64,000 nucleotides of DNA, taken from Paenibacillus solanacearum (lineage in GTDB: Bacteria; Bacillota; Bacilli; Paenibacillales; NBRC-103111). Location of the stretch: contig NZ_CAJVAS010000019.1 in the NCBI RefSeq assembly GCF_910593845.1, positions 51,007-115,006 on the forward strand, in the 5' to 3' direction. This document shows positions 33,720 through 42,779 of the stretch, piece by piece (position 1 is the first letter of the stretch; each line of letters opens with the position of its first letter). Below the pieces are notes generated by a model that saw only the letters and a list, made by a program, of their open reading frames with translations, did no database searches and was not told the origin of the DNA. The position numbers and the translations under genes were made by a program.

Positions 33720-35837
33720 CTACCTGGCCTCTTGCATTGTCTCCTTCTGCTCCTTGTACTGCAGTTCATACAGCCGGTAGTAATACCCGCGCTGCGCGAG
33801 CAAGGAGTAGTGGTTGCCGACCTCGCGAATTTTTCCTTTGTGCATGACGATGATCTGGTCGGCGTGCTGGATCGTGGACAACCGGTGCGCCACGATCAGC
33901 GTCGTGCGGCCGGCGGAAATATTTTGAAGCGCATTCTGCACGACAAGCTCAGTCTCGGTATCGATATTCGACGTCGCTTCATCGAGGATCAAGATTTGCG
34001 GCTTGAAGGCGATGGCGCGGGCGAACGACAACAGCTGGCGCTGGCCGAGCGACAGATTGACCCCCCGCTCCCCAAGCAGCGTCTGATAGCCGTCCGGCAA
34101 GCTGCGCACATAGTCGTCCATATGTACCATGCGTGCCGCTTCGCGGATTTGCTCGTCGGTGATGTCCTGATTGTTCAGGCGAATATTCGAAGCGATATTG
34201 CCGGTGAACAAGAACACATCCTGCTGCACGATGCTGATATACCGGCGCAAATCGTCCAGCGCGATCTCGCGGATATCGACGCCGTCCAGCTTGATGCTGC
34301 CCTTCTGGATATCGTAGAACCGGTTGATCAGTTGGATGATCGAGCTTTTGCCTGCGCCGGTCGCGCCGACGAAGGCGACGGTTTGCCCCGGTTGAATCGT
34401 GAAGCTGACGTCCTTCAGTACCCACTCTTCTTCATTGTAAGCGAACCATACGTTCTCGAACTTGATTTCGCCGCGGACATGCGCCGGAAGCCGCTTCGGC
34501 TCCTTCACGTCGACGATCGCCGGTTTTTCGTCGAGCATATCGAAGATGCGCTCCGCCCCGACCATGGCGGTCTGAATCTGGTTGTACTTCTCCGCCAAGC
34601 TCATGAGCGGCTGGAAAAACTGCCGGACATAGTGCGTGAACGCATATACGATACCGAACGTGATGCCGCCCTCGATGACGCTGGCGCCGCCGTACCAGAG
34701 CAGCAGGGCGATAGCCAGGTTGCCGAGAAAGCCGATCGCCGGCTGGAAGATCGAGTTAATGACCGTGCCGCGCATCCCGGCTTTGTAATATGCCGTGTTA
34801 TGATGGTCGAATTGCTCCCGCTGCCGCTGCTCGCGGATGAACAGCTGCGTAATGCGGATGCCGGACAAGTTCTCCGCAAGAAACGAATTCAGGCGCGAGA
34901 GAATAATGCGCGAGAGACGCTGCGCCTCGCGAATGACGGACCGATACCAGAACGTCAGCACCGCTAGAAACGGCAGCACCGCGAGGGACAGCAGAGCGAG
35001 CTTCACGTTCATCTGCAGCATGACCGCCACAATGCCGATAAGCACGATCATGTCCTTAATCAGGTTCACGACCACCTGCGAATACAGCTGGTTGAGCGAC
35101 TCCGTATCCTGCGTCACGCGAACGACGAGCCGGCCGACCGGGTTGCGGTCGAAGTACGACATCGACATACGGCTCAAATGATGAAACAACTGCTGCCGGA
35201 TGTTGAAGATGATCGTCTGCCCGGTATACTGCAGCAGGTTGCTCTGTAGATAGCTTAAGATCGCCGAACCGACGACGGCGATCAGGAAGATCGCGCCCAG
35301 CTTCGCAAAGCCCATGTAGTCCTGCTTGCGGAACGCGTCGAGCGCAGGCCCCTCAAGCGGCTCAGCAGCGACGACTCGGCCGCCTTGCGAAGCGGGCAGC
35401 TTCAAGCCGCCGTCTGCGGCGACCACTTGCTCGAGCTGCCCGGGCGGGATCCACTCCGAGGCAAGCCACGGACTGCCGCCGGCTTGCACGATCTGCGCCT
35501 TCGACGCGCCGGCCGGAAGCGAGAGCGAAGCCGCGGCTTCCGCATCGAGACGGGCATACGCCTTGCCGTTCCACACCGTAACATCTCCGTATGGCTTCAG
35601 TTTAGCGCTGTCCGCCGCATCCATGGCGACCATCGGTTTGTTCAGACCATTAATATGACCGTCGATGGCCACCTTAATGAGGTAAGGCCGGGCGAGATCG
35701 GATACGACGATCAGAAACGCCAGCGTAATGCACAGCAAAATCATTTTCCAATAAGGCTTGGCATACGAAAGCAGCCGGGATAACAGCTGCGAGTCTTTGA
35801 ATTTCTTGACTTCCTTCTCGATATGGATGTCGTTCAT
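33720..35837 (-). CDS. ABC exporter subunit, BmrD/YheH-like (catalytic NBD)
   Basis: 705 aa: an exporter half with an N-terminal membrane domain and a C-terminal ATPase. Between the first and second membrane helices (about residues 50-170) there is a large extracytoplasmic insert, which is the hallmark of BmrD and absent from most half-transporters. The ATPase has Walker A GATGAGKSS, Q-loop VQQDVFLFTGNIASNI, signature LSLGQRQLLSFARAI and Walker B ILILDEATSNID with the catalytic Glu present. It overlaps its partner by four bases (ATGA). The pair should form a heterodimeric multidrug exporter. Confidence 0.92.
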   Translation of the reverse strand: MNDIHIEKEVKKFKDSQLLSRLLSYAKPYWKMILLCITLAFLIVVSDLARPYLIKVAIDGHINGLNKPMVAMDAADSAKLKPYGDVTVWNGKAYARLDAEAAASLSLPAGASKAQIVQAGGSPWLASEWIPPGQLEQVVAADGGLKLPASQGGRVVAAEPLEGPALDAFRKQDYMGFAKLGAIFLIAVVGSAILSYLQSNLLQYTGQTIIFNIRQQLFHHLSRMSMSYFDRNPVGRLVVRVTQDTESLNQLYSQVVVNLIKDMIVLIGIVAVMLQMNVKLALLSLAVLPFLAVLTFWYRSVIREAQRLSRIILSRLNSFLAENLSGIRITQLFIREQRQREQFDHHNTAYYKAGMRGTVINSIFQPAIGFLGNLAIALLLWYGGASVIEGGITFGIVYAFTHYVRQFFQPLMSLAEKYNQIQTAMVGAERIFDMLDEKPAIVDVKEPKRLPAHVRGEIKFENVWFAYNEEEWVLKDVSFTIQPGQTVAFVGATGAGKSSIIQLINRFYDIQKGSIKLDGVDIREIALDDLRRYISIVQQDVFLFTGNIASNIRLNNQDITDEQIREAARMVHMDDYVRSLPDGYQTLLGERGVNLSLGQRQLLSFARAIAFKPQILILDEATSNIDTETELVVQNALQNISAGRTTLIVAHRLSTIQHADQIIVMHKGKIREVGNHYSLLAQRGYYYRLYELQYKEQKETMQEAR

Positions 35838-37642
35838 GCGCCGGCTCCCCCCTGAAGCAGTCTCGATGAAACGTTCCTAGGCTCCTGCCCGTCCTGCCTT
35901 TCGGCTTCTTGATCGAGCAACTGCTTATCGTGCATATCTGCATAAATCCCGTTCAAGGCAAGCAACTGCTGGTGATTGCCGCGCTCGACGATGCGCCCTT
36001 CATCCATGACGATGATTTGGTCGGCATGCTGAACCGAGGAGATGCGGTGGCCGATAATGATCGTCGTCCGCTTATTCATGACCGACTTCAGCCCTTCCAG
36101 AATCCGGTCCTCCGTAATCGTATCGACGGCGGACAGGCTGTCGTCGAAGATGAGCACCGCCGGCTTCTTGATGATCGCGCGCGCAATGCTGACCCTCTGG
36201 CGCTGGCCGCCGGACAGCGAGATGCCCCGTTCGCCGAGCGCGGTATCGAACTGGTTCGGGAACTCGACGATATTATCGTACACTTGCGCGACCTTGGCCG
36301 CTTCCTCGACCTGCTCGTCGCTGTAAGGCTTCGGATCGAAGCCGATGTTATCGCGGATCGTCGACGAGAACAGGAACTGGTCCTGCGGCACGATGCCGAT
36401 CTGGCCGCGCAGCGTCCGCAGCGGAATTTCGTGAATATCATGCCCGTCGATGAAGACGGTCCCCTTCGGCGGGTTATACAGCCGGACGAGCAAGTGCACC
36501 AGCGTGCTCTTGCCGCTGCCGACCCGGCCGACGATCGCCAGACTCGAGCCCTTCGGCACTTTCAGCGAAATGTTATGCAGCGACAGCCGCGTCGCTTCCG
36601 GGTACGAGAAATTCAGGTTGCGAATCTCGATGCCGCCTTCCAGATCTTGAATGTCCGGCTTGGCCATCTCATCGTCTACGATATCGGGCTGCGTATTGAA
36701 AATTTCAAGCAAGCGCTGCTCCGACGCTTTGCCGCGCTGCAGTTGATTGACGACCTTCCCCAAGTTTTCGATCGGCCCCATCAGCAGCGAAAGATACGTG
36801 TTGAACGCGACGAACTCCCCGAGCGTAATGATATTTTTAAGCACCATGACGCCGCCCATGACGACGGAGACGAGAAAGCTGAATCCGACGATACCCGAGC
36901 TGAGCGCCCCGAACAGCGAGTTCGACTTCACGAAGCGCCGGTTCATGTCGACCGCCCGCTGATTGTCTTTGGTGAACAGCTCCCGCTCCGGCTTCTCCTG
37001 AATGAACGCTTTGACGACGCGAATGCCGGCCGTAAACTCCTGCACCCGGCTGGTCAAATCCGAGATCGCCGCCTGCATGTCCGTCGACTGCTGCATGATG
37101 CGCTTGTTGAACCGGTAGGCGATAATGCTGAGCAGCGGCAGCGGCAGCATCGTCACGAGCGTCAGCCACGGGTTGACCGAGCCGACCATCGCCACGACGG
37201 AGACGACGATCAGGAACACCGCTTCCATGACGTTAAAATAGCCCTGCATCGTCACTTCGCGTATGACCCCTACGTCGCTGATCGCATGCGACATCAGGTC
37301 GCCGATCCGCTGGTTGTTGAAGTATTGGGACGACAGCTTCTCCCAATGCGCGAACAGATCGCCCCGCACCCGCATTTCCAGTTGACGGGACAAGCGGAAC
37401 AAATAAATGCGCGACGTGGACCGGAAGAAGGCGATTCCAACGCCGGCGACGATCATCCACACGGCATAGCGGACCGCCTGGTCGTAGGTCAGTCCGCCTA
37501 CTTGCAAGCTGTCGGTAAATCGGCCGAGAAGCCACGGAATGAGCAGCTGGAGTACGGATGATATGGACAATAATGCAAACCCCATAACGTACGGCAATCG
37601 GTGTTCCTTGATGTGGGACCAAAAGATGTCTTTCCTGTGCAT
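35834..37642 (-). CDS. ABC exporter subunit, BmrC/YheI-like (degenerate NBD)
   Basis: 602 aa from ATG 37642 (MHRKDIFWSHIKEHRLPYVM), with GGGAGGAAA upstream; the frame extends upstream without coding character. It has six membrane helices and an ATPase with Walker A GRVGSGKST, Q-loop VPQDQFLFSSTIRDNI, signature LSGGQRQRVSIARAI and Walker B VLIFDDSLSAVD. The residue after the Walker B Asp is Asp instead of Glu, so this site should be non-catalytic, as in BmrC. Length is close to BmrC of B. subtilis. In B. subtilis bmrCD is controlled by a translated leader (bmrB); no such leader was recognised here. Confidence 0.92.
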   Translation of the reverse strand: MHRKDIFWSHIKEHRLPYVMGFALLSISSVLQLLIPWLLGRFTDSLQVGGLTYDQAVRYAVWMIVAGVGIAFFRSTSRIYLFRLSRQLEMRVRGDLFAHWEKLSSQYFNNQRIGDLMSHAISDVGVIREVTMQGYFNVMEAVFLIVVSVVAMVGSVNPWLTLVTMLPLPLLSIIAYRFNKRIMQQSTDMQAAISDLTSRVQEFTAGIRVVKAFIQEKPERELFTKDNQRAVDMNRRFVKSNSLFGALSSGIVGFSFLVSVVMGGVMVLKNIITLGEFVAFNTYLSLLMGPIENLGKVVNQLQRGKASEQRLLEIFNTQPDIVDDEMAKPDIQDLEGGIEIRNLNFSYPEATRLSLHNISLKVPKGSSLAIVGRVGSGKSTLVHLLVRLYNPPKGTVFIDGHDIHEIPLRTLRGQIGIVPQDQFLFSSTIRDNIGFDPKPYSDEQVEEAAKVAQVYDNIVEFPNQFDTALGERGISLSGGQRQRVSIARAIIKKPAVLIFDDSLSAVDTITEDRILEGLKSVMNKRTTIIIGHRISSVQHADQIIVMDEGRIVERGNHQQLLALNGIYADMHDKQLLDQEAERQDGQEPRNVSSRLLQGGAGA

Positions 37643-37734
37643 CCTGTTTCCTCCCGCGCGGTTTTTGAAGACTATTGTAAGGTTACCGCGATTGCACAGA
37701 AGAAACCATGGATTTCCTTGCCTCAAATTATGGA

Positions 37735-38037
37735 CTATTTTACTTTTTCAAACTGCCAAATGTGAATCTTGTCCTTCCCCCCAGGGACCCAGGGAACCAT
37801 GGCATCCCAGCCCTGCCACTCCGGCTGTCGGACCTCCTCCCCCCGCCGTGCAGCCTGCATCGCCCGGTATGGCTCGCCGCGGAGTCCATGCCATATTTCC
37901 ACAAAAAGCCCCGGCTGCTCCGTGCCTTCGTACCACTCCATCTGCGGATGCGCCGCCTGCATGCCGCGCATCCACGAAACATAAGCCTCTCGATGCTCCG
38001 CGCCGATTTTGTATTCAACAAAAACGATACACATTTT
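37735..38037 (-). CDS. Conserved small cytoplasmic protein (ABM-like)
   Basis: 100 aa from ATG 38037 (MCIVFVEYKIGAEHREAYVS); the frame upstream is hydrophobic noise. It reads as one alpha/beta unit with FVEYKIGAEHREAYVSWMRG, MEWYEGTEQPGLFVEIWHGL and a C-terminal KIHIWQFEKVK. The pattern of a strand, a helix and a W-rich strand is like ferredoxin-fold ABM or NIPSNAP-type proteins, but no exact family was recognised. It is divergent from the exporter genes' tail and from the yfhP-like gene at 38135, with which it shares a short intergenic region. Confidence 0.75.
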   Translation of the reverse strand, partial: KMCIVFVEYKIGAEHREAYVSWMRGMQAAHPQMEWYEGTEQPGLFVEIWHGLRGEPYRAMQAARRGEEVRQPEWQGWDAMVPWVPGGKDKIHIWQFEKVK

Positions 38038-38134
38038 TTTCACGACCTTTGCTTTATTTTGATCAAGAAAATGATACACTAATAATAATGGGCTGCAATA
38101 GACTAAGGAAAAAGAAGTTTCAGGAGGAGAGTCC

Positions 38135-39118
38135 ATGGACACTGGAACACACCTTGTGATCGGACTCGGATTGGCGGGCCTGGCCTATGTCGATCCGGTC
38201 GTTGCATCGGACGGGGCGGTTTCCACTGCGGTTTTGATCGGCACGGTCGTCGGCTCCCAAGCGCCGGATGCGGATACGCTGCTCAGGCTCAAGGATAACG
38301 CGACTTATATTAAGAATCACCGGGGAGCGTCCCACTCTTTGCCGGCTTTGTTCATATGGACTGCGCTCATCTCCGGGTTTCTTTGGCTTTTTTTCGGAGA
38401 CTTGCCGATGGCTCACGTGGTCATGTGGGTGTTTATCGCCGTGGCGTTCCATGTGTTCACCGATTTGTTCAACACCTACGGTACGCAGGCGGTCCGGCCG
38501 TTCTCGGAACGGTGGATCGCGTGGAATGTGATTCACATCTTCGACCCGTTTATTTTCACATCGCATCTGCTTGCGATCTTCTTATGGTCGTTTCATCTGG
38601 TCAGGCCGGAATTATTGTTTCCTATATTATACGGCGTTATCGCCGTGTATTATATATGGCGGACCGGCTACCATTACTTGCTGGAGTCGCGTGTCTTCAA
38701 GCAGGATCTCGCTTACGAACCGGGCGACCGGTATATTTTTATCCCAACGGTGCATCTGTATCAGTGGCAGGTGCTGAAAAAGAAGGAGAACGGCTCGTTC
38801 GTGCTCGGCGAATACCGGAACCGCCGGCTGAAATGGGTCGATTGCGTCACCTGCGACGTCCACCCGGCCGTGGACGCTTCGAAGACGCATCCGGATATCG
38901 CTTCGTTTCTGTACTTTACTTCCTATGCCTGTGCGGATGTGCGGGAGCATGCCTGGGGCTATGAAGTGCGGTGGGTCGACGTAAGATACCGCCATCGCAA
39001 GCAATACCCGTTCGTTGCCATGGTGTTGATGGATCAGCGCTATAGGCCGATCGATTCGTATGTCGGCTGGCTCAGCCATTCGCGGCTGGAGAAGAAGCTC
39101 CGCCTGGATTTGTACTAA
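38135..39118 (+). CDS. yfhP: YfhP-like membrane-bound metal-dependent hydrolase (DUF457)
   Basis: 327 aa. Four to five membrane segments in the first 190 residues carry the histidine and aspartate positions of the DUF457 family: MDTGTHLVIGLGLAGLAYVD, SQAPDADTLLR, HRGASHSLPAL and HVFTDLFNTYGTQAV. The C-terminal 140 residues are soluble (WKVLKKKE-type strands, VRWVDVRYRHRKQYPF). This matches the architecture of B. subtilis YfhP. Function is not established; by family it is a phosphatase/hydrolase-like membrane protein. Start ATG 38135 has AGGAGAG upstream. Confidence 0.9.
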   Translation: MDTGTHLVIGLGLAGLAYVDPVVASDGAVSTAVLIGTVVGSQAPDADTLLRLKDNATYIKNHRGASHSLPALFIWTALISGFLWLFFGDLPMAHVVMWVFIAVAFHVFTDLFNTYGTQAVRPFSERWIAWNVIHIFDPFIFTSHLLAIFLWSFHLVRPELLFPILYGVIAVYYIWRTGYHYLLESRVFKQDLAYEPGDRYIFIPTVHLYQWQVLKKKENGSFVLGEYRNRRLKWVDCVTCDVHPAVDASKTHPDIASFLYFTSYACADVREHAWGYEVRWVDVRYRHRKQYPFVAMVLMDQRYRPIDSYVGWLSHSRLEKKLRLDLY

Positions 39119-39270
39119 ACGGACTCCCCTTTCGTTTCAAACGCAGCGCCTGCGCCGGAATCGCCGATACGATGCCCGGCTCGGGGTCTTTTTGTGTAGT
39201 TCGCCCGATCCGGTGGTGAAGGACGCAGGGAGACCCCTTTACCATGCCTGCGGCTTGTCCGTATAAAGGA

Positions 39271-39298
39271 AAAAGCCCAAGGATTGCTCCTTGAGCTT
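39271..39298 (-). terminator. Terminator of the SASP gene
   Basis: Minus-strand stem GCTCAAGGA/TCCTTGGGC (one G-T pair) followed by TTTTT, about 30 bases after the SASP stop. Confidence 0.88.
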
Positions 39299-39329
39299 GC
39301 AATGATACTTTTTGATGCCTGATTCGTCG

Positions 39330-39557
39330 TTAGCGAGTTTGGCCGCCGGCAATAGCTTGCTCGGCGATTTGGACAAGGCGGCGAGTGATGTGGCCACCAA
39401 TTGCGCCAGTGTCGCGAGTAGCCATGTAGCCCATGTAGCCGTCTTGCGGAATTTGAATTCCGAGCTCTTGAGCTACCTCATACTTTAATTGATCCAAAGC
39501 TTGGTTTGCTTGCGGAACGACCAGTTGGTTGCTGCTGCGGGATTGACCTGCACCCAT
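39330..39557 (-). CDS. Alpha/beta-type small acid-soluble spore protein
   Basis: 75 aa from ATG 39557, with AAAGGAG at proper spacing. It has both SASP signatures: LDQLKYEVAQELGIQIPQDG with the GPR protease site KYEVAQE, and the C-terminal GAIGGHITRRLVQIAEQAIA. Known role: coats and protects spore DNA and is degraded by GPR on germination. It proves a spore-forming host. Expression is expected from SigG in the forespore; no SigG promoter was identified with confidence. Confidence 0.97.
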   Translation of the reverse strand: MGAGQSRSSNQLVVPQANQALDQLKYEVAQELGIQIPQDGYMGYMATRDTGAIGGHITRRLVQIAEQAIAGGQTR

Positions 39558-39706
39558 GTTCAGCACTCCTTTCAAGTGAATGAATGTCTTTGATGTATTT
39601 GCAAGCTTGCAAGCTTATTATGTGACGTATGCCTCAAACTATACACATCCTTTTGAAAAAACTTTATGAGTTTCAAATGTTCCGCGAAAGGCAGGTGGAT
39701 TTCCTT

Positions 39707-39883
39707 ATGAGTAAAGGGTTAGGCTTGCTGTACGCCGTTATCGGAACGGCGCTGCTCGCTTGCGTCAGCTATTTCATGGCGGCCGGGCGACCTTGGCTGG
39801 CGATGCTGGCCGGCCTCGTCTCGATTTTGTTCATCGGCTCCGGTTTTATCGTTAAGGCGAAGCTGCGCAAAAAGAACGGATAG
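39707..39883 (+). CDS. ylaF: Small membrane protein, YlaF/DUF5325-like
   Basis: 58 aa from ATG 39707 (MSKGLGLLYAVIGTALLACV); a longer frame starts at 39629 but lacks a ribosome site there. Two hydrophobic helices (GLLYAVIGTALLACVSYFMA and PWLAMLAGLVSILFIGSGFI) with a basic tail KAKLRKKNG. Size and layout match YlaF of B. subtilis, of unknown function. It stands alone. Confidence 0.7.
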   Translation: MSKGLGLLYAVIGTALLACVSYFMAAGRPWLAMLAGLVSILFIGSGFIVKAKLRKKNG

Positions 39884-40050
39884 CTCGTTCAGTGTAACCC
39901 GGCATGCGGTCAAGCAGCAGCGAATCGTTCTCGTGTGTAGCTTACCTGCTGCCCCGGAGAAGAGTAAACGAGGTTACAAGCGCATGCCGCATTCGCAGAG
40001 GATGTCTCCCGGTTGACGCGCTTCTTATTCGGAACTTCTGTACTTCACAC
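39884..40050. other. Gap without a recognised feature
   Basis: Between the ylaF-like gene and the trpS terminator only a spurious open frame on the plus strand is present; nothing else is seen. Confidence 0.4.
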
Positions 40051-40105
40051 AAAAAAGACCGAAGCTGCGGGCTGCATGAAACCATGCCGTCCGTTCTTCG
40101 GTCTT
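40051..40105 (-). terminator. trpS terminator
   Basis: Minus-strand stem AAGACCGAAG/CTTCGGTCTT with a long loop, followed by TTTTTT. It begins about five bases after the trpS stop. Confidence 0.92.
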
Positions 40106-40109
40106 TTCC

Positions 40110-41099
40110 CTATAATATGATAAAGCCCATCTTCTCTTTGACCTGCTTCAGCATCGCGTCCGCTTGCACCGCCGCGCGTTCTTTGCCCTGCTTCAGCACC
40201 TCGTACAGCTCGCCGGATTGGCGAATTTCATTGTAGCGGATCTGGATCGGCTCCAGCGTAGCTACAACGGCTTCCGCCAAATCCTTTTTGAACGGACCGT
40301 AGCCTTGGCCTTCGTACTGCGCTTCGATTTCGGCAATCGATTTGTCCGAGCACTCGGCATAAATGCTGATCAGGTTGCTGACCTCCGGCTTGTGCTGCGG
40401 GTCGAACTTCACTTCCCGGCCCGAATCGGTGACGGCGCGGCTGATCTTCTTGCGGATGACGTCCGGCGCGTCGAGCATCGCGATATAGCTTCCCGCGTTC
40501 GAACTGCTCTTGCTCATCTTCTTGGAGGCGTCGTCGAGCGACATGATGCGCGCGCCTACCTTCGGAATGTACGGCTCCGGGATCGTGAACGTGTCGCCGA
40601 AGCGCGAGTTGAACCGCTGCGCCAAGTCGCGGGTCAGCTCCAGATGCTGCTTCTGGTCGTCACCGACCGGCACTAGGTCCGCGTTGTACAGCAGGATGTC
40701 GGCCACCATCAGCGAAGGATACGTGAACAGGCCCGCACCGACCGAATCTTTGCCGGCCGACTTGTCCTTGAACTGCGTCATGCGCTCCAGCTCGCCCATA
40801 TTCGTGAGCGTCGTCATGAGCCAGCCGAGCTCGGCATGCTCATGCACAGTTGACTGCAGGAACACCGTCGCCACGTTCGGGTCAAGCCCGGCGGCCAAGT
40901 ACAGCGCCGTAACCGATTCGGTCTGCTCCTTCAGCGCGGCCGGATCCTGCGGCACGGTGACGGCGTGCATGTCGACCACCATAAAGTAACAATCATGCGT
41001 ATGCTGAAGCTTGACGTAGTTTTTCAACGCGCCGATGTAGTTGCCGAGCGTCGGTTGACCGCTGGGCTGCATTCCTGACAATACTCTTAATTTCGACAT
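40110..41099 (-). CDS. trpS: Tryptophanyl-tRNA synthetase
   Basis: 329 aa from ATG 41099 (MSKLRVLSGMQPSGQPTLGN); upstream codons in frame are inside the T-box leader. Class I features: the HIGH-like TLGNYIGALKNY and the KMSKS loop as KKMSKSSSN near residue 200, with VGDDQKQHLELTRDLAQRFN typical of bacterial TrpS. It charges tRNA-Trp. Expression is controlled by the T-box leader directly upstream. Confidence 0.98.
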   Translation of the reverse strand: MSKLRVLSGMQPSGQPTLGNYIGALKNYVKLQHTHDCYFMVVDMHAVTVPQDPAALKEQTESVTALYLAAGLDPNVATVFLQSTVHEHAELGWLMTTLTNMGELERMTQFKDKSAGKDSVGAGLFTYPSLMVADILLYNADLVPVGDDQKQHLELTRDLAQRFNSRFGDTFTIPEPYIPKVGARIMSLDDASKKMSKSSSNAGSYIAMLDAPDVIRKKISRAVTDSGREVKFDPQHKPEVSNLISIYAECSDKSIAEIEAQYEGQGYGPFKKDLAEAVVATLEPIQIRYNEIRQSGELYEVLKQGKERAAVQADAMLKQVKEKMGFIIL

Positions 41100-41159
41100 G
41101 GTATGTTGTCCCCCTTGTAAATGTATCGTTGTCCCGTTCGCCTCCCTATCCGGGAACGC

Positions 41160-41438
41160 AAAAAAGGCCTCCCGCCCGCAAGGGACGTGAGACCGTGGTG
41201 CCACCCTTATTCGCTCGATGCCGCCCACTAGAACAGTGATGGAGACACGAGCCTTTTGCTCCTGTAACGGGGAGAACCGGACAAGCTTACCGCCCGCCTT
41301 CCGAGAACGGATAGCGTACGTTTCAGCCTCAGCTCAAGGATCCATTCGGCCGGACGCCGCCCGCCGGTTCGCACCATCCACCGGCTCTCTTGGGAGCAGC
41401 CACTCCGCTTACTTCTTCCTGTCATTGCTGTTACCGAC
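41160..41438 (-). promoter_or_regulatory. Trp-specific T-box riboswitch leader
   Basis: The T-box sequence AGGGTGGCACCACGG is on the minus strand at 41207-41193; its TGGC is complementary to the end of tRNA-Trp (G73-CCA). The specifier in stem I reads TGG (Trp) at 41344-41342, in a GAATGGATCC loop. The terminator hairpin follows at 41194-41166 with TTTTTT. Uncharged tRNA-Trp stabilises the antiterminator and allows trpS transcription. Confidence 0.96.
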
Positions 41439-41467
41439 ATCTTACTCCGATCGGACGCTCCTGTCAA
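41439..41467 (-). promoter_or_regulatory. trpS promoter
   Basis: Minus-strand TTGACA (41467-41462), 17-base spacer, TAAGAT (41444-41439). Transcription would start just before stem I of the T-box. Confidence 0.85.
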
Positions 41468-41497
41468 CTTGGCCGGCTTTTTCGAAATCTTGTCCTA

Positions 41498-41526
41498 TCC
41501 ACAAGTACAGGCGCATACGCTATAAT
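41498..41526 (+). promoter_or_regulatory. Promoter of the permease gene
   Basis: TCCACA (41498-41503), 17-base spacer, TATAAT (41521-41526) on the plus strand, back to back with the trpS promoter. Confidence 0.6.
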
Positions 41527-41557
41527 AATAATTACGAAAAACAAGGAGAAATGTCCC

Positions 41558-42757
41558 TTGCAGAACATTATTTTCCGATGGAGCACGAACATACTGGCCG
41601 TTCTCTGTCTCGTCATGCTGTATCTCATCTATACGCAAAAAGAGCAGCCGGATTTGTCCTTCCTCACGTCGGACAGCCTGCAAAGCTTCAAGACGCTGTT
41701 CATCAGCATCATTCTGGAGGCATTTCCGTTCGTGCTGCTCGGCGTGCTCGTGTCGGCGCTGCTGCAAATGTTCGTCTCCGAACAGACGATTCGCCGTCTC
41801 GTGCCGAAAAACCCGGTGCTCGGCATTGGATTCGCCTGCGTCATGGGCATTATTTTCCCGTTATGCGAATGCGGCATGATCCCGGTCATCCGCCGCCTGA
41901 TGCGCAAAGGAATGCCGGTTTATGTCGCCGTCGTGTTTATTTTGGCCGGCCCGATCCTTAATCCCGTCGTGTACGCTTCTACCTATATGGCTTTTCGCAG
42001 CCGTCCGGAGATCGCTTATGCCCGCATGGGCCTCGCCTTCGCCGCGGCGCTGATCATCGGTCTGATCATTTACCGCTTCGTACGCCACAATCCGCTGCGG
42101 CTCGCAGCGGGCGTGCTGCCGCATCGCCATGAGCATCATGACCATGCACATCATGATCACGCACATCATGATGACGCGCAAGGCCATAGCCACCAGCAAG
42201 AGGAGCCTCAAACGTCCGGCCGCAGCGGCCATTCGCATGCTCCACTGCCAGGGTCGCCCAATCGGGACCGCCATGCGCATGGCTCGCTTCAGCCATCTCG
42301 TCGCGACAATCACTCCCACACGCACGAGCACGAACACCGCCACAGCGGCAATCGGTTGTTTTCGCTGCTAGGCCATGCTTCCGATGAATTTTTCGATATG
42401 GGCAAATATTTGATATTCGGCGCTTTTCTTACCGCACTCATCCAGACGGCGGTGGCCCGCGAGAGCTTGGTCTCGATCGGCCAAGGGGAAGTCAGCTCCC
42501 ACCTGTTCATGATGGGGCTTGCCTACGTCCTGTCGCTCTGCTCCACGTCCGACGCCTTTGTCGCGTCCTCGTTCGCAACAACGTTCTCCACCGGGTCCCT
42601 GCTTACGTTCCTTGTGTTCGGCCCGATGCTGGATATCAAGAGCACGCTGATGCTGCTGTCCGCATTCCGCGCGAAGTTCGTGCTTCAGCTGTCCGCTCTC
42701 GTCCTTGTCGTTGTGCTCGCCGTATCGCTGTTGTACGAACGTATTTTTTTGACGTAA
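41558..42757 (+). CDS. ycgR: YcgR-like permease (DUF318/UPF0718) with His-rich loop
   Basis: 399 aa from TTG 41558, with AAGGAG nine bases upstream; the frame before it overlaps the promoter. It is a two-half permease with four to five helices on each side: LFISIILEAFPFVLLGVLVS and GIIFPLCECGMIPVIRRL (the C-E-C motif of the family) in the first half and YVLSLCSTSDAFVASSFATT in the second. Between them, residues about 188-264 form a cytoplasmic or external loop with many His and Asp residues, for example HRHEHHDHAHHDHAHHDDAQ, a metal-binding pattern. It is followed by a YcgQ-like gene, the same pair as B. subtilis ycgR-ycgQ. Metal or organo-arsenical export has been proposed for the family. 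Confidence 0.9.
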   Translation: MQNIIFRWSTNILAVLCLVMLYLIYTQKEQPDLSFLTSDSLQSFKTLFISIILEAFPFVLLGVLVSALLQMFVSEQTIRRLVPKNPVLGIGFACVMGIIFPLCECGMIPVIRRLMRKGMPVYVAVVFILAGPILNPVVYASTYMAFRSRPEIAYARMGLAFAAALIIGLIIYRFVRHNPLRLAAGVLPHRHEHHDHAHHDHAHHDDAQGHSHQQEEPQTSGRSGHSHAPLPGSPNRDRHAHGSLQPSRRDNHSHTHEHEHRHSGNRLFSLLGHASDEFFDMGKYLIFGAFLTALIQTAVARESLVSIGQGEVSSHLFMMGLAYVLSLCSTSDAFVASSFATTFSTGSLLTFLVFGPMLDIKSTLMLLSAFRAKFVLQLSALVLVVVLAVSLLYERIFLT

Positions 42758-42779
42758 TCCGTATAGGAGGGAACTGCCT

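Noticed and set aside
39161..39200. A CCCG/CGGG hairpin followed by TTTTT after the yfhP-like gene.
   Set aside because: The stem is only four pairs with a three-base loop; too weak to call a terminator.
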